Assembly (NCBI GenBank): GCA_943367715.1 | Contig: CALRJY020000002.1 | Location: 124,001-188,000 of the forward strand | DNA: 64,000 nucleotides | Source: JAEYXS01 sp943367715 | Lineage (GTDB): Bacteria > Verrucomicrobiota > Verrucomicrobiia > Limisphaerales > JAEYXS01 | Direction: 5' to 3' | Shown here: positions 1 through 8,739 of the stretch, one piece after another | Position numbering within the stretch: the first letter of the stretch is position 1 | How the letters are laid out: each line of letters starts with the position of its first letter | Position numbers and translations under genes: made by a program | Notes under the pieces: generated by a model | Databases searched by the model: none | Told to the model about the DNA's origin: nothing | Seen by the model: the letters and a program-made list of their open reading frames with translations, nothing else

Positions 1-445
1 CTTCGGACCCGATATTGATGATTCGCCCCCACTTCTGCTGTTTCAGATGCGGCAAACACGCCCGCGTCAGCAAGAACGGACTCTTGATGAAGAAATCCAG
101 CATCGATTGATAAAACGCCCAATCATACTCCTCGATCGGCTTCTGCGGCTGCGCTGGCGTCGCATTAAAAACCAAAATATCGATCGCCCCCAACGTCTTC
201 GCCACCTCCTCCACCAACCGCTTCACCTCCGCCTCATCCACCACACTCCCGCGAAACAAAGCCCCTTCACCACCCGCCGCCTGAAACTCCGCGAACGCCT
301 GCTCCGCCCGCGCCTGGTTATTCGCATAATTCAAAGCCACCTTCGCCCCCGCCTGGCCCAAGGCAATCGCCATGGCCTTCCCCAGCCCCGTCGTGCTCCC
401 CGTCACCAAAGCCACCCGCCCAGTCAGATCAAATCCTTTGCTCAT
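1..445 (-). CDS. SDR family NAD(P)-dependent oxidoreductase, N-terminal part (runs off window)
   Basis: Reading the minus strand from the ATG at 445 gives an open frame to the window edge (about 148 residues). It starts MSKGFDLTGRVALVTGS and carries the short-chain dehydrogenase cofactor motif TGSTTGLG (TGxxxGxG) near residues 15-22, then an NATP stretch where the NAG motif sits, and ends in RIINIGSE just before the catalytic Ser/Tyr region, which lies outside. The start is supported by AAGGGG five bases upstream. The family reduces or oxidises carbonyl/hydroxyl groups with NAD(P)H; FabG-like 3-oxoacyl-ACP reductase or glucose/sugar dehydrogenase are both possible and the substrate cannot be told. 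Only the Rossmann half is visible, so completeness of the active site is untested. Confidence 0.85.
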   Translation of the reverse strand, partial: MSKGFDLTGRVALVTGSTTGLGKAMAIALGQAGAKVALNYANNQARAEQAFAEFQAAGGEGALFRGSVVDEAEVKRLVEEVAKTLGAIDILVFNATPAQPQKPIEEYDWAFYQSMLDFFIKSPFLLTRACLPHLKQQKWGRIINIGSE

Positions 446-458
446 ATTTCCCCTTTTT

Positions 459-488
459 GAATTCGTGCTAATTCGTGAAATTCGTGTC
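459..488. repeat. Degenerate short-period intergenic repeat (attcgtg x3)
   Basis: Three copies of ATTCGTG begin at 461, 471 and 480, a spacing of 10 and 9 bases, in the gap between the SDR gene and the stop of the DUF1501 gene. Related 'ttcgtgtatt...' text recurs near 2177-2203. The function is unknown. Confidence 0.6.
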
Positions 489-496
489 TTTCCTCT

Positions 497-1927
497 TTAA
501 GCCAGTATCTCCCTCACCACATTCCCATGCACATCCGTCAGACGCATATCGCGTCCGCCAAACCGATACGTCACCCGCGTGTGATCCAGCCCTAGCAGAT
601 GCAGCATCGTCGCGTGCAGATCATACATCTCCAATTTGTTCTCCACCGCCTTGTAGCCGTACTCATCCGTCGCACCGTAGCTCATGCCACCCTTCACCCC
701 ACCGCCCGCCATCCACACCGTGAATCCGAACGGATTATGATCCCGCCCATTCGTCCCCTGCGCAAACGGCGTCCGCCCAAATTCACCCGCCCAGATCACC
801 AACGTCTCCTCCAGCAACCCCCGCGCCTTTAAATCATGCAGCAACGCTCCGATCGGCTGATCCACCGCGCGTGAATTATTCTCATGCCCCTCCTTCAAAT
901 TCCCGTGCTGATCCCACCGATCTCCTGCCACCTTCGGGCACGTCAGTTCGATGAACCGCACTCCGCGCTCGATCAACCGCCGTGCCGTCAGGCATTGCCG
1001 CGCAAAGATCCGTGTCTGCTCAAACGGATGATCAAACCCATATAATTTCTTCAAGGTCTCACTCTCGTGGTTCAACTCCATCAACTCCGGCACCGCCGAT
1101 TGCATGCGGAACGCCAATTCGTAATTCGCGATCGCCGACTCGATCGGGTCCAGCTTGCCCATCCGCTCCACCACGCCACCGTCCAATTGCTTCAGCAGCG
1201 CCAGCTTGTTCTGTTGCAGCTTCGGCGTCGCCTCCGTCGGCAAAATATTCGCCACCGGCTTGTCTGCTGCACGAAAGACCGACCCCTGATACGTGGCCGG
1301 CAGAAAACCATTCGCAAAATTATCCAGCCCACCCGGCGGGATCAGCCCGCCATTCAACACCACAAATCCCGGCAGATTCTGGTTCTCCGTCCCCAACCCA
1401 TAATTCACCCACGCCCCCATACTCGGCCGCCCCGCCAATCCCAAGCCCGTGTGCAGAAAATAATTCGCATTCGTATGCTCCGAGAACTCCGATGTCAGCG
1501 ACCGAATCACGCAGATGTCATCCATGTGCTGCGCCACATGAGGAAACAGCGAACTCACCGGCAGACCGCTGCGCCCGTATCGCTTGAACTCCCACAGACT
1601 GCCCAGCGTGTTCCCGTTGTCGTTGAACTGCGTGGGCTCCATCTTCATCTTGAACGGCTGCCCGCTCTCCGCCTGCAACCGCGGCTTCGGATCAAACGTA
1701 TCCACCTGCGACGGCCCGCCATCCATATAGAGAAAAATGACATTCTTCGCCCGCGCCTTGAAATGCGGCGCCAACGCCCCTCCCGCCGTGCCTGAATTCG
1801 CTCCAGCACCAAACGCCTTGTCCCCCAGCAACGCCGTCAGCGCCACCGCGCCAAAGCCATTCGCACAACGCGCCAGCATCTCGCGCCGCGTCATCGGCTT
1901 CGTCGAATATCTTCCACAATGCGCCAT
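497..1927 (-). CDS. DUF1501 domain-containing exported protein (pair 1)
   Basis: 476 residues. The ATG at 1927 (MAHCGRYSTKPMTRREML) is chosen over the in-frame ATG at 1984 because GAAGGA sits 9 bases upstream and because it places a twin-arginine-like leader (TRREMLARCANGFGAVALTA) at the N-terminus, followed by Ala-rich cleavage sequence. The body has the DUF1501 hallmarks: FLYMDGGPSQVDTFDPKP, ending in an alkaline-phosphatase-like fold with WAGEFGRTPF and GRDHNPFGF metal-site style motifs near the C-terminus. DUF1501 proteins are sulfatase/phosphatase-superfamily relatives, are very abundant in Planctomycetes and Verrucomicrobia, and are almost always encoded beside a PSD1/PSCyt protein, as here (upstream neighbour at 2246-5989). 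The biochemical role of the pair is not established. Confidence 0.9.
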   Translation of the reverse strand: MAHCGRYSTKPMTRREMLARCANGFGAVALTALLGDKAFGAGANSGTAGGALAPHFKARAKNVIFLYMDGGPSQVDTFDPKPRLQAESGQPFKMKMEPTQFNDNGNTLGSLWEFKRYGRSGLPVSSLFPHVAQHMDDICVIRSLTSEFSEHTNANYFLHTGLGLAGRPSMGAWVNYGLGTENQNLPGFVVLNGGLIPPGGLDNFANGFLPATYQGSVFRAADKPVANILPTEATPKLQQNKLALLKQLDGGVVERMGKLDPIESAIANYELAFRMQSAVPELMELNHESETLKKLYGFDHPFEQTRIFARQCLTARRLIERGVRFIELTCPKVAGDRWDQHGNLKEGHENNSRAVDQPIGALLHDLKARGLLEETLVIWAGEFGRTPFAQGTNGRDHNPFGFTVWMAGGGVKGGMSYGATDEYGYKAVENKLEMYDLHATMLHLLGLDHTRVTYRFGGRDMRLTDVHGNVVREILA

Positions 1928-2245
1928 AATACTTCGTCCTTCGTTCTCGCCCGTCTCCATCCGGGGCGCCCTCGCCCCGCTCACCGTAGTGGGACAGGCG
2001 CCCTCGCCTGTCCAGTCTCTCCAACTCTCACGCCCTCACCCTGCCATCTTTTCCCCGCCACCGTTAGCACTACATGCGCTATATGCGCTGCTTGGAGACA
2101 AAATCTCAAAAAAACAATGTCTGCCGTTCGCCACTCCCCATCTTCGCTTCCTTCGCGCCTTCTGTTAAAATTCCCTTTTCGTGTATTCCGAGTATTTCGC
2201 GGTTAACCATCTCTGTCCCCTCATTGGCCCGCCGGTGCAACCGGC
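1928..2245. other. 318-bp intergenic region with stacked hairpins between PSD1 and DUF1501 genes
   Basis: No convincing gene. It holds two adjacent palindromes with the same CCCT loop, CGGGGCG/CGCCCCG (1962-1979) and GGACAGGCG/CGCCTGTCC (1992-2013), then a tract 'cgttagcactacatgcgc' followed by 'ggagacaaaat' that resembles sequence at about 20511-20550, and a degenerate 'ttcgtgtattccgagtattt' tract at 2178-2197. These are repeat-family remnants rather than coding sequence. A promoter for the DUF1501 gene could lie here but none is clear. Confidence 0.6.
2226..2245. repeat. 20-bp palindromic repeat abutting stop codon, copy 1
   Basis: GGCCCGCCGGTGCAACCGGC contains the hairpin GCCGGT-GCA-ACCGGC (2231-2245) and ends exactly at the TAA stop of the PSD1 gene. 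An identical 20-mer lies at 43911-43930, there abutting the stop of the Fur gene. It may act as a transcription or mRNA-end hairpin. Confidence 0.75.
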
Positions 2246-5200
2246 TTAATTGACAAAAACAAACTCCTTCACATTGAACACCACATGACAGAAATCCGCC
2301 CACACCCGCCCATCCTTCTGCCACGCCTCGCCACTCACCCCATACTCACCCGCCTGAATCCTTAAGAACTCCTGTGCTCTCCCTTGTTCCTCTGCCGAAG
2401 CACTCCGTCCAAACGCCGTCCGATAAATCTTCTCGATCCGCTGCTCAACCGTCACATCTTCCTTCAATAACCGCTCCGCCCACAACTTCGCCTGCTGCAC
2501 CACCAGCGGATCGTTCATCATGATCAGCGCCTGCGCGGGCACATTAGACACCGTCCGCCTGCCCACCGTCGTCGCCGCTGCTGGCGCATCAAACGCCTGC
2601 ATCATCGGCGAGAGAAAATTCCGCCGTACCTCCACATAGATGCTCCGCCTCCCATCCCCATCCAGCGGCCCGCTCTTGCCCGGCCGACCTCGTCCATCCA
2701 TGAACTCCGTCAGATGAATCGCCACCGATGGACCAAACATCTTCGCATCCAATCTTCCCGACACCGCCAGCACCGCATCCCGGATCGCCTCGCCCTCCAG
2801 CCGCTTCACATTCATGCGATGCCACCAAACATTGTTCGGATCCTTCGCCTCCGCCACCGCATCATCCGGTTGGCTCGCCATCTGATACGTGCGCGAGAGC
2901 ACGATGCCTTTGATTAATTTCTTCACCGACCACTCACCCGTCGTGCGAAAATCCTCCGCCAGCCAATCCAGCAATTCGGGGTGCGACGGCACCTGCCCCA
3001 ACACGCCAAAATTATCCACCGTCGGCACGATTCCCCGCCCCATCAGATGATGCCAAACCTTGTTCACCATCACCCGCGCGAGCAACGGATTGGCGGGTGA
3101 AGTCCACTCCTCCGCGAGTCGTAACCGCCCGCTTCCTTCATCGAAAATCGCGCTCTCTCCTCCACCCAAAGCCTCCAGATTCCGCCGAAGCACTACGTCG
3201 CCCAAGCGCCTTGGACTCCCGCGCAGAAATACTTTTTCATTATATGGCGTCCCGTCCGTCAGCGCCGGAACCGTGACCAATTCACGAATACCCGACTCAA
3301 CCTTCGCATACTCCTCCAGCAACGCTTTCAACTCCACATCATCCCGCTTGCCCAACGTGACCAGTTGATTCGCCAACAACTGATTGACCTTCCGTAGCCC
3401 GTTTACGCCCATGCTCTTCCCCTCTAGCCAGCGCAGCACTAGGTCACTCGTTGCTTTGGCCAACTCGTCTGCATTATCCGTCGACTCTCTGACCAGCTTC
3501 ACCGGCAGTATTGGCACAGGGACATCCGCGCGATTGCTGAACAGCACGTGCTCCACTGCAAACCAGTCATTCCCTTGACCGCCTCCCGACGATGGATCTG
3601 GCGGCGTCCGGTCCACGAACTCCAGATGCGCCCGATGCCCCTTCCACATCCGCACATCCATTCGATACCACTTCGGCGTCTCGCTATTCAGCGTCTGCCG
3701 CAGATTACCGTAGATGGGATTACGGATCAGCGTGAACCCATCCACCACCAGACTCACCCGGCTTCCCGTACCGGCGATGAGCAGGTGGATATAATCCTTC
3801 TCAACGGTGAAGGAAGGCGATTGCAACGTCCCTTCCAACCGTGGTGACACCTGCCCGCTCGCCAAGGCATTGCGTGCTTCCACAAACTTCACCGGCTGCT
3901 CCGTATTTCCTGCCCGGAAATCACTACGTGGCGTGGATGCGATCTCGAATGCTGCTCCATTTGCCGACCAACCTTTAGGCAACTGGCCTTGTGCAGACAT
4001 GAACCGGACATCATCTGGGGAAGTGGTCCAACCTATCGTCTCTTTGTCCTCACCCGTCTGCATCGCGATCCACCGCTTCAGCACCTCCACTTCCAACCCT
4101 CGCGCCTTCGCCACCACTTGTATCAGATCCGCCTGCGGCAACGGCTGGTTGTTCGCCCCAAAGAACTCTGTGCGGTCAGACATCACCACATGATCCATCC
4201 CGATGTTCCCCCAGCTTCCCTTCACCTCATCCACCACCTCAAGCTTCGCCTGTTTACCCTGAAACTCATTCACCTCAAACTTTGCAGGCCCCATGTGATT
4301 GTTGTTCTTACCTGTCTCGCTGCGAACCACCTTGCCATCCACCAACAGATTCACGCACGTCTTGCCTATATGCGCTCCGCCACCCACCAGGAAATGGATA
4401 TACTTCCGACTGATCGTGAATCCGGGGCCTTCCAGTTTACCGGTGAATCCGTCACTTTGGACTACCTTCCCATCACGCCGCGCATTATGGGAATTGATGA
4501 ACCCCTTGCCCACTGCTCCCACATCTCCTTGATACGTCCCGATTTCATTTTGTCCCACCGGCCCTTCGCCAAATACATCGCCAGTTGCCTTCCAGCCCGC
4601 GAAAATATTCCCTTCAAAATCCGCCAGCATTACATCACCTGCCTTCTTCGCATCTGCCGGAGCTTGGCCGCTTAACACCTCCCGCACCGCCAGCAGATAA
4701 TCCTTCAACTTCCAATCCGCCGGAACTGTCGTTGCGTGCAAGCGTTCCTTGATCTGCTGCTTGATGGCTTGCAGCTTCTTCGCCTGTTCCAGTGTCGCCG
4801 TCAAAGGTTCCACTTCCGCCAACCGATACCGCGAACTCTCGATGATCCCATACAGCGAGTAAAAATCCTTTGTGGAGATCGCATCGAACTTATGGTCATG
4901 GCATCGCGCACACGCCACCGTCATGCCGAGGAACGTCTTGGAGATGACATCGATCTGGTTGTCGATCAGCTCCGCCTGGTTCAACCGCACATCCACCGGC
5001 GAATGGATCTGCTGCGGTAGCCAGAATGACGTCGTACCAATGACCGATTCATTGAACCCATCCACCGGATTAGTGCGCGGCTGCTTCAGCAGGTCGCCCG
5101 CCAGATGCTCCTTCACGAACTGGTTATACGGCACATCCGCATTGAACGCGCGGACGACATAATCCCGATACCGCCACGCATTGTGGATGGTGTAATCGAA

Positions 5201-5989
5201 CTCGTGCCCCATCGTCTCCGCATACCGCATCAGGTCCAGCCAGTGACGCCCCCAACGCTCGCCAAAGTGCGGCGACGCCAGTAATTCATCCACCAGCTTC
5301 TCCGCCGCTTTCGGTGAAGTGTCCTTCACAAACGCCTCCACCTGCTCCGGCGTCGGTGGCAAACCCAGCAGATCAAAATACAAGCGCCGCACCAGCGTCC
5401 GCTTCTCCGCTGCCGGTTCCGGCTTCAATCCTTCCGTCTCCAGCTTCGCGAAAATGAACCGATCGATCGGCAACTGCCCCCAGCTCTTATCCTTCACCGC
5501 CGGCAATACTGGTTTCTTAATTGGTTGCCAGGCCCAATGCTCCCCTCGCCGCTTCTCCAGATCGAACACCTCCACCTTGCCCGCCGCCTTCGGAGCTGCT
5601 TCCTGCGGCCACGGCAAACCCAGCTTTACCCATTGCTTAAGTACGTCCACCTGCGCCGAAGTGAGCTTCGTCTTCGGCGGCATCTGCAATTCCGGATCAC
5701 CATACTCCACCGCCTTGATCAGCAAGCTCTTCTCCGGACTCCCCGTCACTACCACAGCTCCGGCCTCACCCCCGCGTAAGACCGCCTCCCGCGAATCCAG
5801 ATACAACCCGCCCTTAACCTTCTTCGCTCCAGCGCTGTGACATTCAAAACAATTTTCCACCAGCAAGGGCCGCACCTTCTTCTCAAAAAAATCCAACTGC
5901 TCCGCCGAAAACTCCGCCGCAGACAAAGAAATCCCCATCCCCCATCCCACAATGGTGGTTACGACAGCCGCTCTCTTCCAAAACCTCAT
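2246..5989 (-). CDS. PSD1 / PSCyt1 / DUF1549-DUF1553 cytochrome-domain exported protein (pair 1)
   Basis: 1247 residues with an N-terminal signal peptide (to about residue 25). A planctomycete-type cytochrome domain carries the haem motif CFECH at 47-51, followed by KGGLYLDSREAVLRGGEAG. DUF1549 (PSCyt2) covers about 165-400 with a second CXXCH, CARCH at 360-364. Roughly 440-860 is an insertion of two related beta-sandwich-like modules ('DFEG..GW..TG..FG.GP', 'GPGFTISRKYIHFLVGGG' and the diverged 'SPSFTVEKDYIHLLIAGTG'), which look like a duplicated carbohydrate-binding-type domain. DUF1553 (PSD1) forms the C-terminus with NPLLARVMVNKVWHHLMGRG and SHPELLDWLAEDF. It probably acts outside the cytoplasmic membrane with the DUF1501 protein downstream. 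The insertion makes it about 220 residues longer than the second paralogue at 17137-20217. Confidence 0.92.
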   Translation of the reverse strand: MRFWKRAAVVTTIVGWGMGISLSAAEFSAEQLDFFEKKVRPLLVENCFECHSAGAKKVKGGLYLDSREAVLRGGEAGAVVVTGSPEKSLLIKAVEYGDPELQMPPKTKLTSAQVDVLKQWVKLGLPWPQEAAPKAAGKVEVFDLEKRRGEHWAWQPIKKPVLPAVKDKSWGQLPIDRFIFAKLETEGLKPEPAAEKRTLVRRLYFDLLGLPPTPEQVEAFVKDTSPKAAEKLVDELLASPHFGERWGRHWLDLMRYAETMGHEFDYTIHNAWRYRDYVVRAFNADVPYNQFVKEHLAGDLLKQPRTNPVDGFNESVIGTTSFWLPQQIHSPVDVRLNQAELIDNQIDVISKTFLGMTVACARCHDHKFDAISTKDFYSLYGIIESSRYRLAEVEPLTATLEQAKKLQAIKQQIKERLHATTVPADWKLKDYLLAVREVLSGQAPADAKKAGDVMLADFEGNIFAGWKATGDVFGEGPVGQNEIGTYQGDVGAVGKGFINSHNARRDGKVVQSDGFTGKLEGPGFTISRKYIHFLVGGGAHIGKTCVNLLVDGKVVRSETGKNNNHMGPAKFEVNEFQGKQAKLEVVDEVKGSWGNIGMDHVVMSDRTEFFGANNQPLPQADLIQVVAKARGLEVEVLKRWIAMQTGEDKETIGWTTSPDDVRFMSAQGQLPKGWSANGAAFEIASTPRSDFRAGNTEQPVKFVEARNALASGQVSPRLEGTLQSPSFTVEKDYIHLLIAGTGSRVSLVVDGFTLIRNPIYGNLRQTLNSETPKWYRMDVRMWKGHRAHLEFVDRTPPDPSSGGGQGNDWFAVEHVLFSNRADVPVPILPVKLVRESTDNADELAKATSDLVLRWLEGKSMGVNGLRKVNQLLANQLVTLGKRDDVELKALLEEYAKVESGIRELVTVPALTDGTPYNEKVFLRGSPRRLGDVVLRRNLEALGGGESAIFDEGSGRLRLAEEWTSPANPLLARVMVNKVWHHLMGRGIVPTVDNFGVLGQVPSHPELLDWLAEDFRTTGEWSVKKLIKGIVLSRTYQMASQPDDAVAEAKDPNNVWWHRMNVKRLEGEAIRDAVLAVSGRLDAKMFGPSVAIHLTEFMDGRGRPGKSGPLDGDGRRSIYVEVRRNFLSPMMQAFDAPAAATTVGRRTVSNVPAQALIMMNDPLVVQQAKLWAERLLKEDVTVEQRIEKIYRTAFGRSASAEEQGRAQEFLRIQAGEYGVSGEAWQKDGRVWADFCHVVFNVKEFVFVN

Positions 5990-6088
5990 TCCAGCTATCT
6001 CAAAATTCTACTTCTTCAAATGTGCCCCATCAAGGCCATGACCAGCTTGCGCCCGCATTTCATACCTCATAATTCATACTTCCAGCCC

Positions 6089-6982
6089 CTACCTCATCGC
6101 TTCCCCTTCCAAACTCTTCCCATCCGTATCCAGGATTTGAAAATGATGTATCCCATGCTTCTTCTCATTCTCATGCGTCCACACGATCTTCTTGTCCCGG
6201 TCCACCTCGATGAGCTTCACGCCCGGACTGCTGTTCCCATAGCTCGTGATCACCGTGTTCCCGTTCGGCAACCGCTGCGCTCCGCACGCATCCTTGATCA
6301 GCGGCGACGGCAGGTCCGTATTGCTCAACTGCCACACCGTCTTCCCCTTCGCATCCACCTCGATGCTCGTGTGCCCATACGTGCAGTTGATGAGCGTGTT
6401 CCCGTTCGCCAGCCGGATTGCCGTGAACGGCCAGTTCGGCGTCTGCACCTCCCACACGATCTTCCCCGTCTTGTCATACTCGCGAACCACCTTGTCATGC
6501 AGTTGCGGGATAAGGTAATTGCCATTAGGCAACTTGCGCGCCATGCGGCTCTGCATATGAAAATTCGTCAACTGGCACTGGATCGGAAACTCCACCAGTA
6601 TTTTCCCCTCCCGATTCACCTCCAGCAACCGCGGCTTCGGCCCCGCCTCCGTCAGCATGATGTTCCCACCGTCCACCACCTGCGCCGTATTCACCTCCGC
6701 CTGCGTGCCCTTGAACTCAAACACCTTCGTCCCATCCCGTTTCACCTCCACAACCGCCCCGCCCGGATACTCCTTGTTCTTGGACAGGGCCAGCAGCACA
6801 TTCCCACTCGGCAACACCCACCCATCCCGTGTATTCGCCGGATAACTCCACGTGACCTTGCCCTCACCCGATAAAATGTAAGTCTCCGCCCCCGTCGCCA
6901 GAAACGAATGAGTGACCGCTTGGGCACGGGCAGACAACAGGACGCAAGCAAGCGTCAGCAGAGCAAGAAAACGTGGCTTCAT
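6089..6982 (-). CDS. Exported PQQ-like/ASST-like beta-propeller protein
   Basis: 297 residues. The ATG at 6982 begins a clear signal peptide (MKPRFLALLTLACVLLSARA); the longer in-frame start at 7066 would read through the upstream gene's terminator and is rejected. The mature part is built of repeating blades with the pattern 'LPNGNxLI....EVDxxGKxVW': RLPNGNTVITSYG, RLANGNTLINCTYG, KLPNGNYLIPQLHD, VLPSGNVLLALSKN. Such propellers are found in arylsulfotransferase-like and PQQ-like proteins, but the catalytic residues of an arylsulfotransferase are not recognisable, so a binding or scaffold role outside the cytoplasm is as likely. It follows the MFS gene on the same strand but is separated by a strong terminator. 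Confidence 0.8.
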   Translation of the reverse strand: MKPRFLALLTLACVLLSARAQAVTHSFLATGAETYILSGEGKVTWSYPANTRDGWVLPSGNVLLALSKNKEYPGGAVVEVKRDGTKVFEFKGTQAEVNTAQVVDGGNIMLTEAGPKPRLLEVNREGKILVEFPIQCQLTNFHMQSRMARKLPNGNYLIPQLHDKVVREYDKTGKIVWEVQTPNWPFTAIRLANGNTLINCTYGHTSIEVDAKGKTVWQLSNTDLPSPLIKDACGAQRLPNGNTVITSYGNSSPGVKLIEVDRDKKIVWTHENEKKHGIHHFQILDTDGKSLEGEAMR

Positions 6983-7028
6983 CCCCGCCTTATGCCAGAA
7001 GCCCGCGCGCAAGTCAGCGACACTTTTC

Positions 7029-7063
7029 AAAAAAAAGAAACCGGCCAGACTCCTGGCCGGTTT
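7029..7063 (-). terminator. Rho-independent terminator of the MFS gene
   Basis: On the minus strand AAACCGGCCAG-GAGT-CTGGCCGGTTT (7038-7063) is an 11-bp perfect stem, followed by C and eight T (7029-7036). It lies 29 bases past the MFS stop codon. Confidence 0.93.
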
Positions 7064-7091
7064 CATATGTTAAATCAGCAAGCAAGACAGC

Positions 7092-8588
7092 TCAGTGCTT
7101 CAAATCCTCTTCCTTCGGCTCAGGCAACCAGTGTGTCAACAGCGCTCCCATAAGCGCATATCCCCCTGCTACCAGTGCCGCCATGAGTGCGATCTTCGTC
7201 GGATCCGGTGGTTTGGCTGCCGACAGCGTCAGTGTGATCCACGCCGCCGCCGTGCCGATCACACGCCCGCCGATGTTCGCGGCGAAACTTTCACCCGTGC
7301 CGCGCAGATGCACCGGAAACACCAAGGGGATGTAGTTACCCCAGAAGCTGAACTGGGCCACCGTCAGCAGACCGGCGATGAAGATGCCGATCTTGATGTT
7401 CGTCAGGGAATCCGCGTTGGTCAGCGATCCGCCAATCCAATAGAAAAGCAAAGGCACGAAAATCAAAGAAGGTATCTGGAAGATCCGGAACAAGTTGCGC
7501 CGGCTGGCAATCTTCAGCGCCAGGATGGCGAGCAGGAACCGGCCTATCAATCCGCCTGCCTCTTGTATCTTCGTCACGGTAGCCACTTCACTGTCCGTGG
7601 CATTGGCGCCGATCTGTTTGAGTTTTTTCGCATCCGGCACTTCCTTGCCTTCCGCTTTGGCATCGGCCACTGCCTTGTCTTGCGCCGCCTTGGCTGTCGC
7701 CAACACCGCAGCATGGCCTTTTCCGGGAGCTCCCAAGATCTGCGGCAACTGCTGGATCGCACCGAACGCGATGCCATAGCTCGCCGCGAACAGCAGCGTG
7801 GTAAGAATCGTCGTCCGCCGCAGTTCCGGGCTGAACAGTTCGGCAATGCTAGGCCGCTTCAATGTCCCTTGTGCCTTCTTGGCCGCCCAGGCGGGTGATT
7901 CCGGCAGGAATGGGCGGATCAAGATCAGCGGCAGTGCCGGTATAACGCCCGAGATCAGGGTATACCGCCACGCCTCATGCGCACCATTGATGGCCGGAAA
8001 CGCTCCCGCATGATCCGCCGCCACGCCATTCATCCACGCCACCAGAAACCCGCCGAAAGAGGAAAACGCCTGCGTGTATCCCAGCACCTTTTCCCGCTGT
8101 TGGGGAATGGGGAAAAGTTCAGCCAGCCACGCCACCGCCGCCACAAACTCCACACACACACCGATGAATACCAGACAGCGGCAGATCAGCAACTGCTCCA
8201 GTGTCGTGGCAAAACCCGCCGCAAACGCCGAAAATGCATAAAGCAAAATGCTGAACGTCAACACCCGCCGACGGCCGAAAATATCCGTAAGATAACCACC
8301 CAAAAGGCCGAACACACCGCCCACCAAGGCTGGCACAAAGAACAACGTCCGCGCCCACTCCACATACTTGGTACCGCCGGGCACCCAAGCGGCTATCGCG
8401 TCGGGTCTCGCCGTCCCGGCGGCCACCATCTGCTCGATCAGGGGCGCGCTCAAGGCCGCCATCGCGGGCTTGATGATGAGCGGCAGCATCAGCAGCTCAT
8501 AGATGTCGAAGGCAAAACCGATGGCGGCGATGACGCACACCAGCCACTGCGTTGTGGACAGTTTCATCTTGGGTTCCGAGGTGCTCAT
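7092..8588 (-). CDS. MFS transporter
   Basis: 498 residues with about 12 hydrophobic segments. Loop 2-3 carries the major-facilitator signature GGVFGLLGGYLTDIFGRRR. A central cytoplasmic loop (about 285-340) is unusually long and rich in Ala, Lys and Asp (KAAQDKAVADAKAEGKEVPD). The second half ends with GRVIGTAAAWITLTLSAAK and a charged tail PEPKEEDLKH. Sugar, organic-acid or metabolite:H+ symport is typical of the family, and the substrate cannot be assigned. It appears to be a single-gene unit: the 151-bp upstream gap separates it from the FAD oxidoreductase gene, and a strong terminator follows. Confidence 0.88.
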   Translation of the reverse strand: MSTSEPKMKLSTTQWLVCVIAAIGFAFDIYELLMLPLIIKPAMAALSAPLIEQMVAAGTARPDAIAAWVPGGTKYVEWARTLFFVPALVGGVFGLLGGYLTDIFGRRRVLTFSILLYAFSAFAAGFATTLEQLLICRCLVFIGVCVEFVAAVAWLAELFPIPQQREKVLGYTQAFSSFGGFLVAWMNGVAADHAGAFPAINGAHEAWRYTLISGVIPALPLILIRPFLPESPAWAAKKAQGTLKRPSIAELFSPELRRTTILTTLLFAASYGIAFGAIQQLPQILGAPGKGHAAVLATAKAAQDKAVADAKAEGKEVPDAKKLKQIGANATDSEVATVTKIQEAGGLIGRFLLAILALKIASRRNLFRIFQIPSLIFVPLLFYWIGGSLTNADSLTNIKIGIFIAGLLTVAQFSFWGNYIPLVFPVHLRGTGESFAANIGGRVIGTAAAWITLTLSAAKPPDPTKIALMAALVAGGYALMGALLTHWLPEPKEEDLKH

Positions 8589-8739
8589 GAGGATGTATCA
8601 AAACTAAGCCCTCCATCCCGCGCAAGCGAAAATAATACGAATACGTATCATTTCCCAAACCCGGGCTCCGTCGAAACCGTTGAACGTAAAAACGTCCTAC
8701 CCGCCACGCTTCACGATTTCACCTTTTAACACCCTCCTT

